From assembly GCA_023313575.1 (NCBI GenBank), contig JAJTTP010000003.1, forward strand, positions 930,001 through 994,000: a DNA stretch of 64,000 nucleotides. The letters run 5' to 3'. The notes under the pieces were generated by a model that ran no database searches, was not told where the DNA came from, and was given only the letters and a program-made list of their open reading frames with translations. This DNA is from Eutypella sp. D-1. Lineage: Eukaryota > Ascomycota > Sordariomycetes > Xylariales > Diatrypaceae. Below, one piece after another: positions 1-11,431 of the stretch (positions are counted from its first letter, which is position 1; each line of letters starts with the position of its first letter). The position numbers and the translations under genes were made by a program.

Positions 1-968
1 AACCGGTACTGAGAAGGGTTGCCCCTGTCGGGTCGTATTATGAACCCGTCATCCGTTATAGAAGTGAAATCTCGAAAACATATAGTGTCTCCTTCCCTGA
101 CATTCTTGCTGGCAATCACAATCCTTGCCCAGCGTTGGGAGTCATCTCTATTACGGGACAGCAATCTATCAGTGACTGGGGCGTAGACCCGGTGATACCA
201 GTGTATATCGCGTTCTTGCCCTATAAGAATACGCCTACCCCTCATAGTTGTAGCTATATGGCTCATAATTGAAGGGTTGGCAAGTGATGAGGGAATAGAC
301 GAGTTGAAAGGCGAGGGTGCATTTCGTGGTGTTGTGAGCAAATATTCGCAGGCAGGCTGGCCGGAGGGCTTTACTTAATGTCTCCAATCAAACCCCCCCT
401 TGATTTCTGCTAGTTGGCTGACCCACTGTAGAAGGGGGCTGGCTGGGGGGTAGGGGGGGCGGGCAATCATACGTAATGGGAACTATTTAAAGGTCCCATC
501 CTATCCTTCTTTTGTATATTCGAAATAGTAACAGTAAGGACATAAAAAGAAAATACAAGCAACAAGCATCCAAGCAACTCGATGCAAAGATTGGGACTAG
601 TAAGCGCTGGACTAAGCTCTTTTTCCTATCTTAGTCTGACCCGCAGATAGCAATTACTAAAATTCGTTAGGCGTGAAGGCCCCGGCGCACTCATATAAGG
701 GAAGAAACTGCTTAAAACCTGAATATCGAGGAGAGTTTACTGTCCTCAGCAAAACAAGCAATCGATTTTCTACATCGAAACTATTCAGAACTGGGGCTGA
801 AGTCTACTAACCGGATTGCCGCTTGTTTCCCCGTACGCCGGGGCCCGTCAAACGGGCTTCTCGATCCAGCCCTACCCCCGCCTCCCCGCGGGGACAACCC
901 ACTTAGCTCCTAGGTCTGAGGCTACTAAGTGAGGTATAATGATACTAATTTATGTAGAACCTCGTCAT
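1..968. other. Intergenic, no gene seen
   Basis: No reading frame with coding character was found on either strand. The stretch has a G-rich patch near 430-465 and otherwise mixed composition. It lies downstream of the AA9 gene, so its right edge should include that gene's 3' untranslated region. Confidence 0.5.
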
Positions 969-1991
969 TTATCCAGTCCAGACAGGGGGTCCGGGAGCAA
1001 CAAAGTCCCTGAGATTCTTTTCTGGATACCCGGCTATGGTACCGGAAACCCATATGCCTGAACAGCACGTTCAGATTCTGTCACTATCATCGTGGATAGG
1101 AGACTACGGGGGAGCGACTTACCGGGGTCATCCATTTTATAGGTCCCGGGGAATCTGGCGAAGCCTGTCGGAGTGCCTAGAAAGGTCTGAGCATTCGTTG
1201 TAAAGGGTGTGGGGCGCAAGGGAGCACTTTACCTCCGCCGGGCCCGATGATCTCCACGTGAGCACAGTTCACGTACCATTGCGGAAGCGAAATCTCCTGA
1301 CTCGGCCAGGCGTTCTCTATACGGAGGAGATATTTCCCTGGGGGCGTCGTCTCCGGAATGGTGAAGTTTGTCTATGGCATATCAGCGTTATTCAGCTCTC
1401 GATTGTCATGGCGTCACTGCTCGTACCCCAGTCGTGTAGTATCGGTCCCATTCGGTCTCGCTATCCTTTCGCGAGGTAAAGCTCGCGATCTTGAAGAAAT
1501 CTAACTCATCCCCGACGGTATCTTCCAAGGCAGCGCCCTCCGGCACCTTTCCCAGGTATACTTGCACCCAGCCAGGATGAAAAATCAGGTCATACTTGAA
1601 GCCAATCTCTGAACCAGCGAGGACCATTGCGGTTGAGGTATTCTTCGCTGAGAGATACGCTAGACGCCCGCAAGTAATATTGGGGCCGTAGACGAGGGGC
1701 CCGACTTGGGGGTTGTCTTTGGATAAGTCGCTCCTCCTCCCGGCAACGTCTCTGGATGGAGTAAGCATTTTGTATAGAGTGGAGGAAGAAGCTGTCAATC
1801 GCCCCAGTGAAAGGACACTCACCTCACGTATTGCCACATCCCGGTTAGGGTGTCATTGACGATAAGACTGTGAAATACAACTGCAGAGGTCAGCGATGAC
1901 GTAGACAAATGTCTTAACATGGGGCCATACCGTGTGCCCAGGCATTATGCACCAGGAAGAAGAGCGCGAGAATAAGCTGTGCCGCCTTCAT
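969..1991 (-). CDS. AA9 (formerly GH61) lytic polysaccharide monooxygenase, secreted
   Basis: A copper enzyme that cleaves cellulose or related beta-glucans oxidatively outside the cell. Six exons read in phase: 1991-1931, 1880-1823, 1751-1427, 1371-1233, 1176-1123 and 1057-969 (726 bases, 241 residues). Introns are 50-71 bases and all GT..AG. The first 19 residues form a hydrophobic signal peptide ending in NAWA; cleavage exposes His20, the invariant N-terminal copper ligand. The second brace histidine is His98 in FHPGWVQVY, and the axial Tyr181 with Gln179 lies in LPQWYVNCAHVEI. Other family marks are WQYVRD, ITCGR, FTIPETTPPGKYLLR, TPTGFARFPGTYK, DDPGIW and a C-terminal VAPGPPVW. There is no linker or cellulose-binding module, so it is a single-domain form. 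The family assignment is secure; substrate and regioselectivity cannot be read from the sequence. The gene looks intact. Confidence 0.93.
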
Positions 1992-2636
1992 TTTTATAAG
2001 TCTGGGCTTTGCGCAAAACAATACAGAGGGAAGGAAGTAGAGGCCGTAAGACTCTGGGGTTTACTGAGTCGATAGAGGCTTATACCGATATATAATCAGT
2101 CCATGTATTCGAGGCCAGTCGTCAGTGGACGGACATCGTATAGCCGAACGGAACATCGGTTGCGAGACCGAAGGAATTACGTTTCCCGCTTTCTGTGCAC
2201 TCCTCTCCGATGCATGCGGAGAATACGAGCATACGAACGTGACAGTAACCCAATGTTGTGACGCCAAGCCATCCCTCACACCCGGATAAATAGGGGAACC
2301 AGACCTGGGCACTTCTAGAGCGGGCCGCTATGCGATATTAGGCGAGCTCGATGCGAGTAAACTTCGCTCCTTGGATTTATTCAAATCGGCTCGTTGTCAC
2401 TTTTCAAAGCGGAATGAGCGACTACGCGACCTATTGAAGCCGTGTTATATTTGATCACGGACATCGCTATTGCCGGTGCCGTCGACTGACCGCATCAAGA
2501 GCCCGGAGCAGAGCTGTTATGGGGACGAGGAATACTCGAGAAGTATATCTTTTACCGGGAGACTCTCCTCCAGCTATCTGACTCTCATGTTGTCCCCATT
2601 CTAACACCACTGCCGCTTTGCTGAAAACTATCAACC
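1992..2636. other. Shared promoter region between AA9 gene and 2637 gene
   Basis: About 645 bases between two divergently transcribed genes for secreted proteins, so promoters for both should lie here. No convincing open frame is present. A TATAAAA stretch abuts the AA9 start codon and is too close to be its TATA box. Confidence 0.45.
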
Positions 2637-3382
2637 ATGGCCATCATCCCAATACTCTTCCTGGGCTTGCTGCTCAATCCCTTCTCTTGCACCGCCGAGC
2701 CAAGCGAAGCCGAGATCGTCTCACTGGGGTTTTACCAGTGTCCTCAGCTCAGTGCCACGGGCACGCTGTCACCTGATCTGTCATCTCTTGACATACTATA
2801 TCAGCCTGAGGAGTCGCTGGCAGAGGAAAGCAAGCTCGAGTGTCTGGCGATCTTGAGGCTCCGTTACGAGGAGAACCAGCAGCTGACCGTCCCGAGGGTG
2901 ACGGTTGGGCCGGGAGAAGCAGATGTGGAGGTGAAGCTAAACTGGGGCCTCGCCGCAATCGTGAGTGACATCTATGGGCACCCAGAGTCGCAGCTTTAAT
3001 TTACTAGGCTTTGTGTCAAGTTAGGCTGACCATGTTCGACACCATACAGCAACACTTCAATTCCGAGCTCATCGCTGAGACCCTTGTTGAAGCCCCCTGC
3101 AGCAACTCGAGCGTGATCGAGACGGACCTCTACGTGTGGACTACGTTCACGCCGAGCACCAAAACTAGGCGGAATGAGATACTTCGGCGGGACGAAGATC
3201 TGAGGCTGGGCTTACAGCTGAAGTGGGACGATGGCTGCGCTGTGCGTAACTCCGCGTGCTTCAACGACAGGTACGAAGACCACTTCTGCTTTTGCAATTA
3301 TATATATCCTTGTGCTCCCCCGGGAGATGGAACGAGGGACTCTGAAATGGGAATAAATGTCAAGGAATACGATGTTGAGTGA
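2637..3382 (+). CDS. Small secreted protein, tentatively DUF4360-like
   Basis: Two exons, 2637-2960 and 3050-3382, joined in phase over an 89-base intron (GTGAGT..CAG with a GCTGAC branch-like site), giving 218 residues. The start ATG has a good context (CAACCATGG). Residues 1-20 form a signal peptide (hydrophobic IIPILFLGLLL core, then a likely cut near CTA-EP). The mature part has a CPQL motif, then GTLSPDLSSL, then KLECLAILRLRY, and several cysteines near the C-terminus. The order CP, LSPD, C-x-L-x-L-x-Y recalls the fungal secreted DUF4360 family, but this is from remembered pattern only and may be wrong. A further donor-like GTACGA at 3271 means the last exon could end differently. Function unknown. 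Confidence 0.65.
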
Positions 3383-4057
3383 GAGACAAGTCTTCACTTC
3401 TGAAGGCTTACTACTTGATGCCCCGATGGGGTGGTTAAAGGTTGAATGTATATTGAACTATGGCATAGATACTAAGTGTGCCTTCAGCTCGCATTCTTTT
3501 ATAAAAAAAAACCTTGACTTAACCGTAACTAGTATACCGTAATACCCTCCTTTCGTGACCTATAGTAATGGTGACCTCCATTTGTAGTGCCGTTGTTTTA
3601 CATACCAGAATATCCTAAAAGCTCCACAATAAGATCAGAGCCGATCAACCTTTTCCCGTGAGGACTTGCAATGCTGGCAGCAAACTTCGTGCTAACTCAT
3701 TTCCACGACATCATCCATGCCAAGGTTATATAGAAGTCAAGTATAGGCATGAGTCCAGCCAAGGTTTCAAAGCAACGTTCCGTAGAGCTGCCTTTAGCGC
3801 GGCCAAGATCGCCTTACTACTTGATTGATTTATTAAGATAAGCTACACAGATAGGCTGATCTATAATGTGTCTCGGGCTGCTTATTGATTTAGCAATGGA
3901 ACTGAGGTGAAGGAGCCATGCTATCAGCCTGCTGGTGAAGACGAGGAGACGCGGTTTAACCTGGCCCCTGGCCAATGTGAGCCATGAGAGACTCGTCTGT
4001 ATCATAGACAGACTACATCATCAGCGCCCAGGAGGAAAGAGGTTGGGGGGGCAGGGT
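3383..4057. other. Intergenic between convergent genes
   Basis: The 3' ends of the 2637 gene and the alcohol oxidase face each other here. The DNA is AT-rich, with a run of eight A at about 3503-3510, and no coding frame was seen. Confidence 0.5.
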
Positions 4058-7000
4058 TCACTTCGGTGACAAGCCCCGCAGATCCCTTTCGACGCCCCGG
4101 GCAATCCAGTCGGCGATGGCCATGTTAGTGATCATGGGGTTGACGCCGCTGGCGGAAGGGAAGACGCTGGCATCAGCGACGTAGAGGTCGGTTGCGCCCC
4201 ACACCCGGCCGCGCGGGTCTATGACGCCGTCCGCCGCGCGCGCGCTCATTCGGCATGTGCCCATCTGGTGCGCGGAGCTAAATATGCCGCCCGCCGCCGG
4301 CGCGTTGTCGGCCCGCTCGAGCTGCCGGAGCCACGCCGCGAAGTCCGGGTCGTTTATCCCTTGGTCGATATCGCCGTCATTGTCGCTACCTTCGGCAGCG
4401 GTGGTGGGCGGTGGCTCTTTTCGAACAAACGACGGCATGTTGTCGATGAACGCCCATATCTCCCGCGCGCCCTGGATGTAGCAGAGCTTGGCGGTGGCGA
4501 CTAGGCCCGCTAGGATAGAAGCCCGATCGTGCGCCGACGGTGTGTAATCCAGGATCGGCACGCCGTTGGGGTCAGCGTACACCCGACCTTCGTCGCGATC
4601 GCGGGCCACCGAGATGAACGCGTTCATCTGCCGGTAGCGGAGCGCGTCGAGCTTGAATTGCAGAGCGTCGCGCCACGGGTGTCCGAAGAATATCGCGTGT
4701 GGCTAGCATGATGGATTAGCTGGCCGTGACGAGCTATCGGTCGAGTGTAAACTAGGGTTAGACGGCTACTCACCATCATCATCGTTGTTTCAATCTTGAC
4801 ACCATGGCCATTCCCGTCGAGATTCTCAAAGGAAGTGCAGACGCTTGTGATTATGGGATCTGCCAAGGATTTGTTAGTGCAAAACCTCTGAGGCGTCGAT
4901 CCGCAGTCCAGGTGGCAGAGTTTCCTGACCTTCCCAAGCTTTGACATCATAGTCGAACGCGGCGTTGATGAAACCTACGGGGTGTAATCTGAGATGCTGC
5001 CCAATATGTGGGTTCTTAATGGATGTTAGACACGATCCTCGTCAGCAAGAACTTGGGGGTTCTCCTACTTTAAGACCGCTCCTCGTGAGTAGCAGCGGCG
5101 AGTGTAGGGTGCCGCAGGCCACGATGACCTTCTTGGCCTTTATTTGGACCTGTCGCTGGGTCCGATCGGTCTGGGGACTGCTGACATTACCAAGCTTGTC
5201 CCTCGAGGTCCACAGACCCTGCACTCCGACGGCGCGATTGGATCCACTGCCGCCTTCATCGAAGAGCACCTTGGAGACGTTGAAGCCCTCGATGAACTGA
5301 GCGCCGGCCTTGGCGGCGGCGGGCAGCCAACTTACGGCTGGGCCCTGCTTCTCGGCCGAGCCGCACCCTAAGCCACAACGTCCGCAGTTGTGTTCTGCTC
5401 CGCCGCTATTGACCGGACAAGGCTTGGCATCTGTGATGTTGGTGATCAGCACAAACTTGACATACGCTTACTTTCACACATAGATCGTAGACATAACGAT
5501 TATCCAAAAAGGGGGTTTTAGATAGACTTCAGACATAAGACTTTCCGGGCGAAACCGAAACCAGACCGAAGAGATGGGGCCGGGGAGGGATCTGGGGAGA
5601 GGGGAAAGGGGTCTCTTACGCCAGCCTAGTCGTCGCGAGCCCTCGAGAATCACTCGACTGCCGTTGGGATGCCGGATATTTGTGTCGGATACGCCCATGA
5701 AGTCGCACACACGGTCGAGGCATTTCTGAAATTCATTCGTGATAAAAAAGTTTAATCCCTTATCTGCCCACTCTTGCCGTATGTATCCCTGGGGCTGGAG
5801 GCTGACGCTCCACTGTGGGACAAGTGGGCATTAGCAGCCTCGTTCGTAGACGTACATGGTTTGTCGATGTCGCACGTTGATCAGTACGGAGGGTATTGGG
5901 TTGGAGATTGGCAAAGTACTGGACAATAGGCAGCAAAGGAGAAGTTACTTACGTTTATCGTACCGCCACCTCCCCAGCAATCCCCGGCCAGTATCGACAT
6001 GGAGCTGTCTTTAGTCTGCATGATCCCATTTCCTTCGTAAAGGTGGCCTGTTCCGCACCGCCGCAAACGTCAGAGGTCAGCGACAATGATAGTTAAAGCG
6101 ATGCATCCCTACGTAATCGTAGGAGAAGCTTCCCTACGGGACTCGGTATGCCCCTCGAAGCAAGGAACTCAGGGACGCTTACAGATTCCCACATTCGCCG
6201 GCATCGGCAGGTTCTCCGTCGGGAAATGGTACCCCTTGTCGACGACGACGACGCTGTGGCCGGCCTCGGCGAGAACCTTAGCGCATACGGCGCCGCCGCA
6301 ACCAGAGCCGACAATGACGACGTCAGTGTCCACGACGGCGGGCTCAGAGCCGGCGGCATCTCCGAACTGCATAAACTCGAATTCAAAAGAGGGCCCGGGC
6401 TTGTAGTCGCTCGGGTGCGGGGAAAATTCATTGATCCGGTGGAAGTGCTGATCCGTCAGCGCCCAGGACACGCGGGCGAGGGTGAGAACCGACCGCGCGA
6501 GCGCTGGCCATAGCGGGAGCCACGACGCCTGCCAGGACCGTATAATCTCCTCCCTGATGTGCACCGGCTGCTCGTGGACCGGTGTCGCATAGCCCGTAGC
6601 CGCGAAGCTTCCTAGGCGGGTGCTAGTTCTGGATGTCAGCTTATATATATGGTTGCATTATGCCGGCATAAGGGTGACCCCGGCCCCACCACTGTCTGGT
6701 GCTCTCCCGCGTTTGCTTACGTACGCTAGCATACTGAGTATACCCCCTAACTGACTCCTTGCATGAGCCGGGAGGTTCCCGACGGTCCGTCTGATCTGGT
6801 CCACAAAAGCCTTGTTATCGAGGGCACGCGCCGCGATATACTCCCTAAACGCGTCGGGGGATGGGGGGTGTTGCATGAGGCGCTCCGTGCTGGCATAAAG
6901 CTCTTTGTACCGGGTCTCGGAGATCCGCAGCTGGTGATCCTGATCACTACCGATGCCCACTTGTTCCTCCTCCACTGCGATGGACGGCATCGCACCATCG

Positions 7001-7107
7001 ATCAGCGACAGGAGAATCTGCCATTGCGTCTCGTTGAGATACTCGGCGGACTTGGGCGCGGGTAACTCAACCGGCACCGGGGCCGTCAAAGGAGGTGCAG
7101 GACCCAT
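4058..7107 (-). CDS. Long-chain fatty alcohol oxidase (GMC oxidoreductase)
   Basis: An FAD flavoprotein that oxidises long-chain alcohols to aldehydes with release of hydrogen peroxide; family members act on membranes or in peroxisomes during alkane and lipid use. Eight exons read in phase: 7107-6725, 6628-6183, 6047-5953, 5812-5620, 5430-5069, 5014-4930, 4859-4774 and 4702-4058 (2295 bases, 764 residues, normal for the family). The FAD dinucleotide-binding motif VVIVGSGCGGA starts near residue 231, with the acidic end of the fold in VVVVDKG. Further marks are ILAGDCWGGGGTINWS, RRLGWHAKPCP, CGRCGLGCGSAEKQGP and IGQHLRLHP. The C-terminal domain has HQMGTCRM with the likely catalytic His695, and SGVNPMITNMAIADWIA with the conserved Asn. 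Intron 6 uses a GTCAGG donor, weaker than the others. The gene looks intact. Confidence 0.93.
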
Positions 7108-10100
7108 GTTGCGTTACCACAATTGCGGGGTGGCTACCGTACTTAGCGATCGGAAGCGTGTGATTCCAATTCTAGAACCTCGCGAAGAGCGGTTCACATT
7201 CGATTATCGGAAAGGTCTCCAGCAAGAATACAGGGCACGCTCAAACTGATATGGCTACTCATCAAAGAACTTCCGTCTCCCTTAAGGCTGGAATAGATGC
7301 CACTTGTAAGATTTCACCGCCCTATGGACCCGAATGATTGATCTGATAGAAAGCTACAGAGGATCGTCATCCTCGAGTTACATTATTTGCATATAATGGC
7401 TACTGGGATGACATAACGAGGCACGAGCCGAGGTATGGAGGACAGGTTCATATTTGAAATTACTTGTGACACAGTTTCACGCGATGGGACTCCAGCCCGG
7501 TCGTGATGATCGTGGTTCGGATGGTTTATCATTGGCCAGCGCAGCTTTCGAAGCAGGCAGGGCTGGTATATGAAATGCGGGGTTTCCTAGACTAATTGTA
7601 GGCACTAAGGCCATCCCCTGCTATATCTGGTAGGGCGTAGAGTAGTGTTCCCGAAGTGGCTGGGATTAACGAAGCATCTCGGTAGAAGTCTATCTAAAAA
7701 GCCGGATGTGGCGCGGAAGATTTATTATACCGTTTTCCGGTAGGACACGCGACTGTCCGAAGTCCGGGTACTATTCGGTGGGTCATGCCGGTGGCTACAC
7801 GGGGTGACCAGCCGGATTGCCGGAGTGGCTGGCCGGCGCGGCTGACCGGCGTGGCTCTGGGGAGGCTCTGGGGAAGCAGCTCATCATATCTAGTACGTAG
7901 CAAGTCCAGACCCTCACTTGGAAGGGGAAAAGGGGGGTTCAAAATGTTAGACTAGCATCCGATATAAAGGCCACAGAGTAGGCCAGACAGGACGATAATC
8001 AGTCGCTCGGTCATCAAGTCAAAATAGTATATTATGAGTCTCTTTCGCGACTTGTATATATATCGCTAGGGCGTATTAGGGATGCTTGACATGTTATTTT
8101 CTCAACATCTAGGTGACAGGCTAGGCCTTTCTACATATGCAGGACGATCGAACACGGGCTCCACAACGCCGGGTGATAGAAAACCAGGAATTGTTTCATT
8201 GAGAGCCGAGGCTCAAAGAGGTGAACGCACCGGCCACCGGCCATCTCTTGTTTGCAGCGGTTAGAAAATGCCACTTGGTTGGGCCTAGCCTAGCACCCCC
8301 TCCGCAGTTCAACCGTGCCAGGCCGGTTTGTCTGTGAGCTAGATTGCACTAACCACGTTGTTAACGTAAAGTGTGGACGTGGGATGAAGGATGATGGGAG
8401 GGAAAAATATTGGGGTCTTCATGATCAACGTCGGTGTTTTCGGAGATTTCATTGTTGAGAGAGGTACGAATGATGTGGCAACCAACGGCAATGCCGTAAC
8501 CTATTGAGTGGGGTGCTTGCTGCTTGAGTATCTTGAGAATATATATAACCTGAGTACTACATACTTATGTAAATTCCTCGGCAGTTATACATACACGATG
8601 GACATGGCAATATGACTTTATAAAAGCTGAGAGTGAGACTGAGAATGAAATTAAGTGATGACAACCTTGGAATTCTCCAAACCCGCAGAGCCGCCGTTGC
8701 ATTTTACAAGGTCATCGTCTTCAAAGCTCTTTCTCTTCTTCTCTTCTGTAAGTACCAAGGTACCTTGTTCAAGGTTATCCGTACCTTATCATTCAGTCTA
8801 ATCACGATAAGATGCCGAGAATTACCTGCCTTAAAGTGGGATGAAGTGGGACCCCATCTATCCCGAGCCCCTTCACATCCCTAAATATCCTTGTCAGCCA
8901 GGGCAAGGTAGCTGGGCTAGACAAGCCAGACACCGCAATTCCTAGTTAGGCCGTGGACACTAATCTGTTTTAAGAATGCTTTGATACATGCATAACTCTA
9001 CGAGAGCGAATTTTGGTCCCGATGTTTTTATTTTTTTGTTGGGGGAAGAGGGGCAATCTGAGATGTCTTATGTAAAGCATGCATCAATGTATCGGATTTG
9101 TATCTTTAGATCCCACATTACCTAAAGTTTAAAGCTCTAAGGTTGAGTGAGATCCATGTTCCGTTACTTAGCACATATCAGGAATTGCGACAACCAAACT
9201 CAACACTAGAAACGATATCAACAATAAGGATACGAATTATCTCTTACACGGGTTTCCTGGTTTCCTGGCTTCCTGGACAGCTTAACTCAGAAGCAAATCC
9301 CTGAGCGCTCTTATCTTGGGCGCTTACGGTAATAGTATAAAGAATCTGTACAAAGATGGAGGGACGAGGGGTTGCCAGGCGGGTCTGTTGAAAAAAATGT
9401 AGGAAGCTTTGACGATGTCGGTCTTTTTAGTGTTGGAATTCAGATCTGGACCGACAGCCCGAAAACTCCGTTCGTGCTGACCGGCCAATATAACATCAAG
9501 GCAGTTTCAGTTCCTTTCCAAATAAAGCTGTACAGCTCTGTACTTGGTCCACAATTACCCACAGCTACCCATGGCGGCATCCCCAACAAAAAAAAAAACC
9601 ACCAAAAAAGAACATCGGTCCCCCGCGTTCTAGTTCCATTCCTTGCACTTCAGCGCTCTTGGCGCGCAAGGCTGCCAGGGACCCAGGACCACTTACCAAA
9701 GCGGTGATCGCCAAGATAGGCAAGACAGCGCTTGAGCTGCAATGCGACGCGCCAACCTTGACTGGGGTGAACGATTAGATGCCGTTCGACCGTACCGGCG
9801 CCCGTCGTGTGCGTGGAAGACGTCTATCTATCTGCTGTCTGTCCGTCCAATTGGGACATCTACGATACTTCCTCGTGTAAAGTGATCAGTCAAATCGACC
9901 GGTAACGAATTTGGACCTCGGCTCCTCGAACAGAAACTTATTTATCCTAACTGCTCATTGCTTGGACGAACCTATCGGAGGTTAGGAGTTCCGATATGCG
10001 ATAGCTTAGCCCATGCACGCGACCTCCCCAGTACCTTGTCGTGCCTCGTCTTGTGCATAAACTCACCTCCATACAACCTGGAATCTTCACTAAGTATTAA

Positions 10101-11431
10101 AAGTCAAAGGATAGATAAACAAGAATCTGTGGGGAGGCGGCGCATACTACTATGCACACGCATATACGACCGCATACCGTACCAGGCCGATATGATACGC
10201 CGGCCTTAGAAAAGGTTATTTTTCCCGTAAAGTACCCCTTTGTGTTCCTCCTATCCAATGGACGTCCTATCGTTCTGCCATCCAGCCAGCCAGCCGAGGC
10301 TTGGACTTTTATATGTAAAAATCGGAGTGGGAGGACACAGGGCGGTGAGTGGTCCCTGGTCGCTGACCCCTCCAAAGGGACAACTCAAAGTTGATAGAAT
10401 ATGTTGTAAGAAAAAAAAAAGGAGTAGGAAAATCGAGCTACATTGCATATTGCGTTCTGTGCATATTACATCACTGAACCAGATAGGTGGGAGGGACCCT
10501 TAGACCCCTCTAAATTGCCTAGGTACCTAGGTAGGTACACCTTGCATACTACGTACATAGCCAAGTACGCCGCTACTATGGTACATAATCGCTACACCTT
10601 GAAATTACCTTCGTTCCTGCGCATATACTAAGTAAGGTACCCGTATATATAAGATTTAGGAAACATAAAGAACAATACTTAGCAGTAGACGATATTTATA
10701 TATACATATATAGAATTTAGGGTTATGCCAGTCTTCTTTTCCGATTTTGAAAAGCGTTACAATCTGGGCACTTAGCACTTTGTATAGGGAAGTTTTTATG
10801 TACCTGGTAGTACAAGGGATGCAAGGGAGCTAAGGACCCGCGGATTCGCCCATTTGACCCACTTACAACACGTAGAAAAAAAAGATTGTTGAGCTTTCTG
10901 GGCCGCCTGCCGGGCTGGGAAAGGGTGTTGATTCGAAGGGTAGCACCTAACATTCAACACGATATTGGTGACATTATAGTGACATGGTAGTGACAATGTG
11001 ATACATCTGGGGGACCCTGTTTCAATAGGACCCAGAGGTTCCACACTCAACTTTGAATGCTCTTTACAATACCAGGTGGGCAAAATATAATTTCCCTTAT
11101 GTACGTACCTAGGTAGTTACTTTCCAGGTTTCTTATTCTTTTTAACTCTCCTTATATCAGGTGTGTTCAATTCTTGGTCTCTTTAAAAAACATCCCTCGG
11201 TTCCAAGGTTGTGTTGTCTACCTCAACTCCCTTTTTCAACTCTTCTTCTTCCCTAAGTTACCTCGTCGTCGGTACAGAGGTTTATCAAGCCCACCAAGGC
11301 TCTAAGTCCTAGGTCTTTCCAATATTCTTTCGAGTATCACTAGAACCACTTGACTCTCTTATCTGGTCAGATTGTTCAAGGTTTACCTAGAAAACGCCCA
11401 TTGTTGGCTCTTAACGACACGTTTAGCTACG
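7108..11431. other. Long intergenic stretch, no supported gene
   Basis: 4.3 kb upstream of both the alcohol oxidase and the elongase. Short frames exist but show no domain or splice pattern. A coding-like fragment at about 9668-9774 is discussed in the findings. A CTAGGTA-type cluster lies at 10516-10542 and another near 11106. The last 200 bases before 11432 are pyrimidine-rich, as expected for the elongase promoter and leader. Confidence 0.4.

Noticed and set aside
1992..2002. TATAAAA as a TATA box for the AA9 gene
   Set aside because: It touches the start codon, leaving no room for a transcription start and leader.
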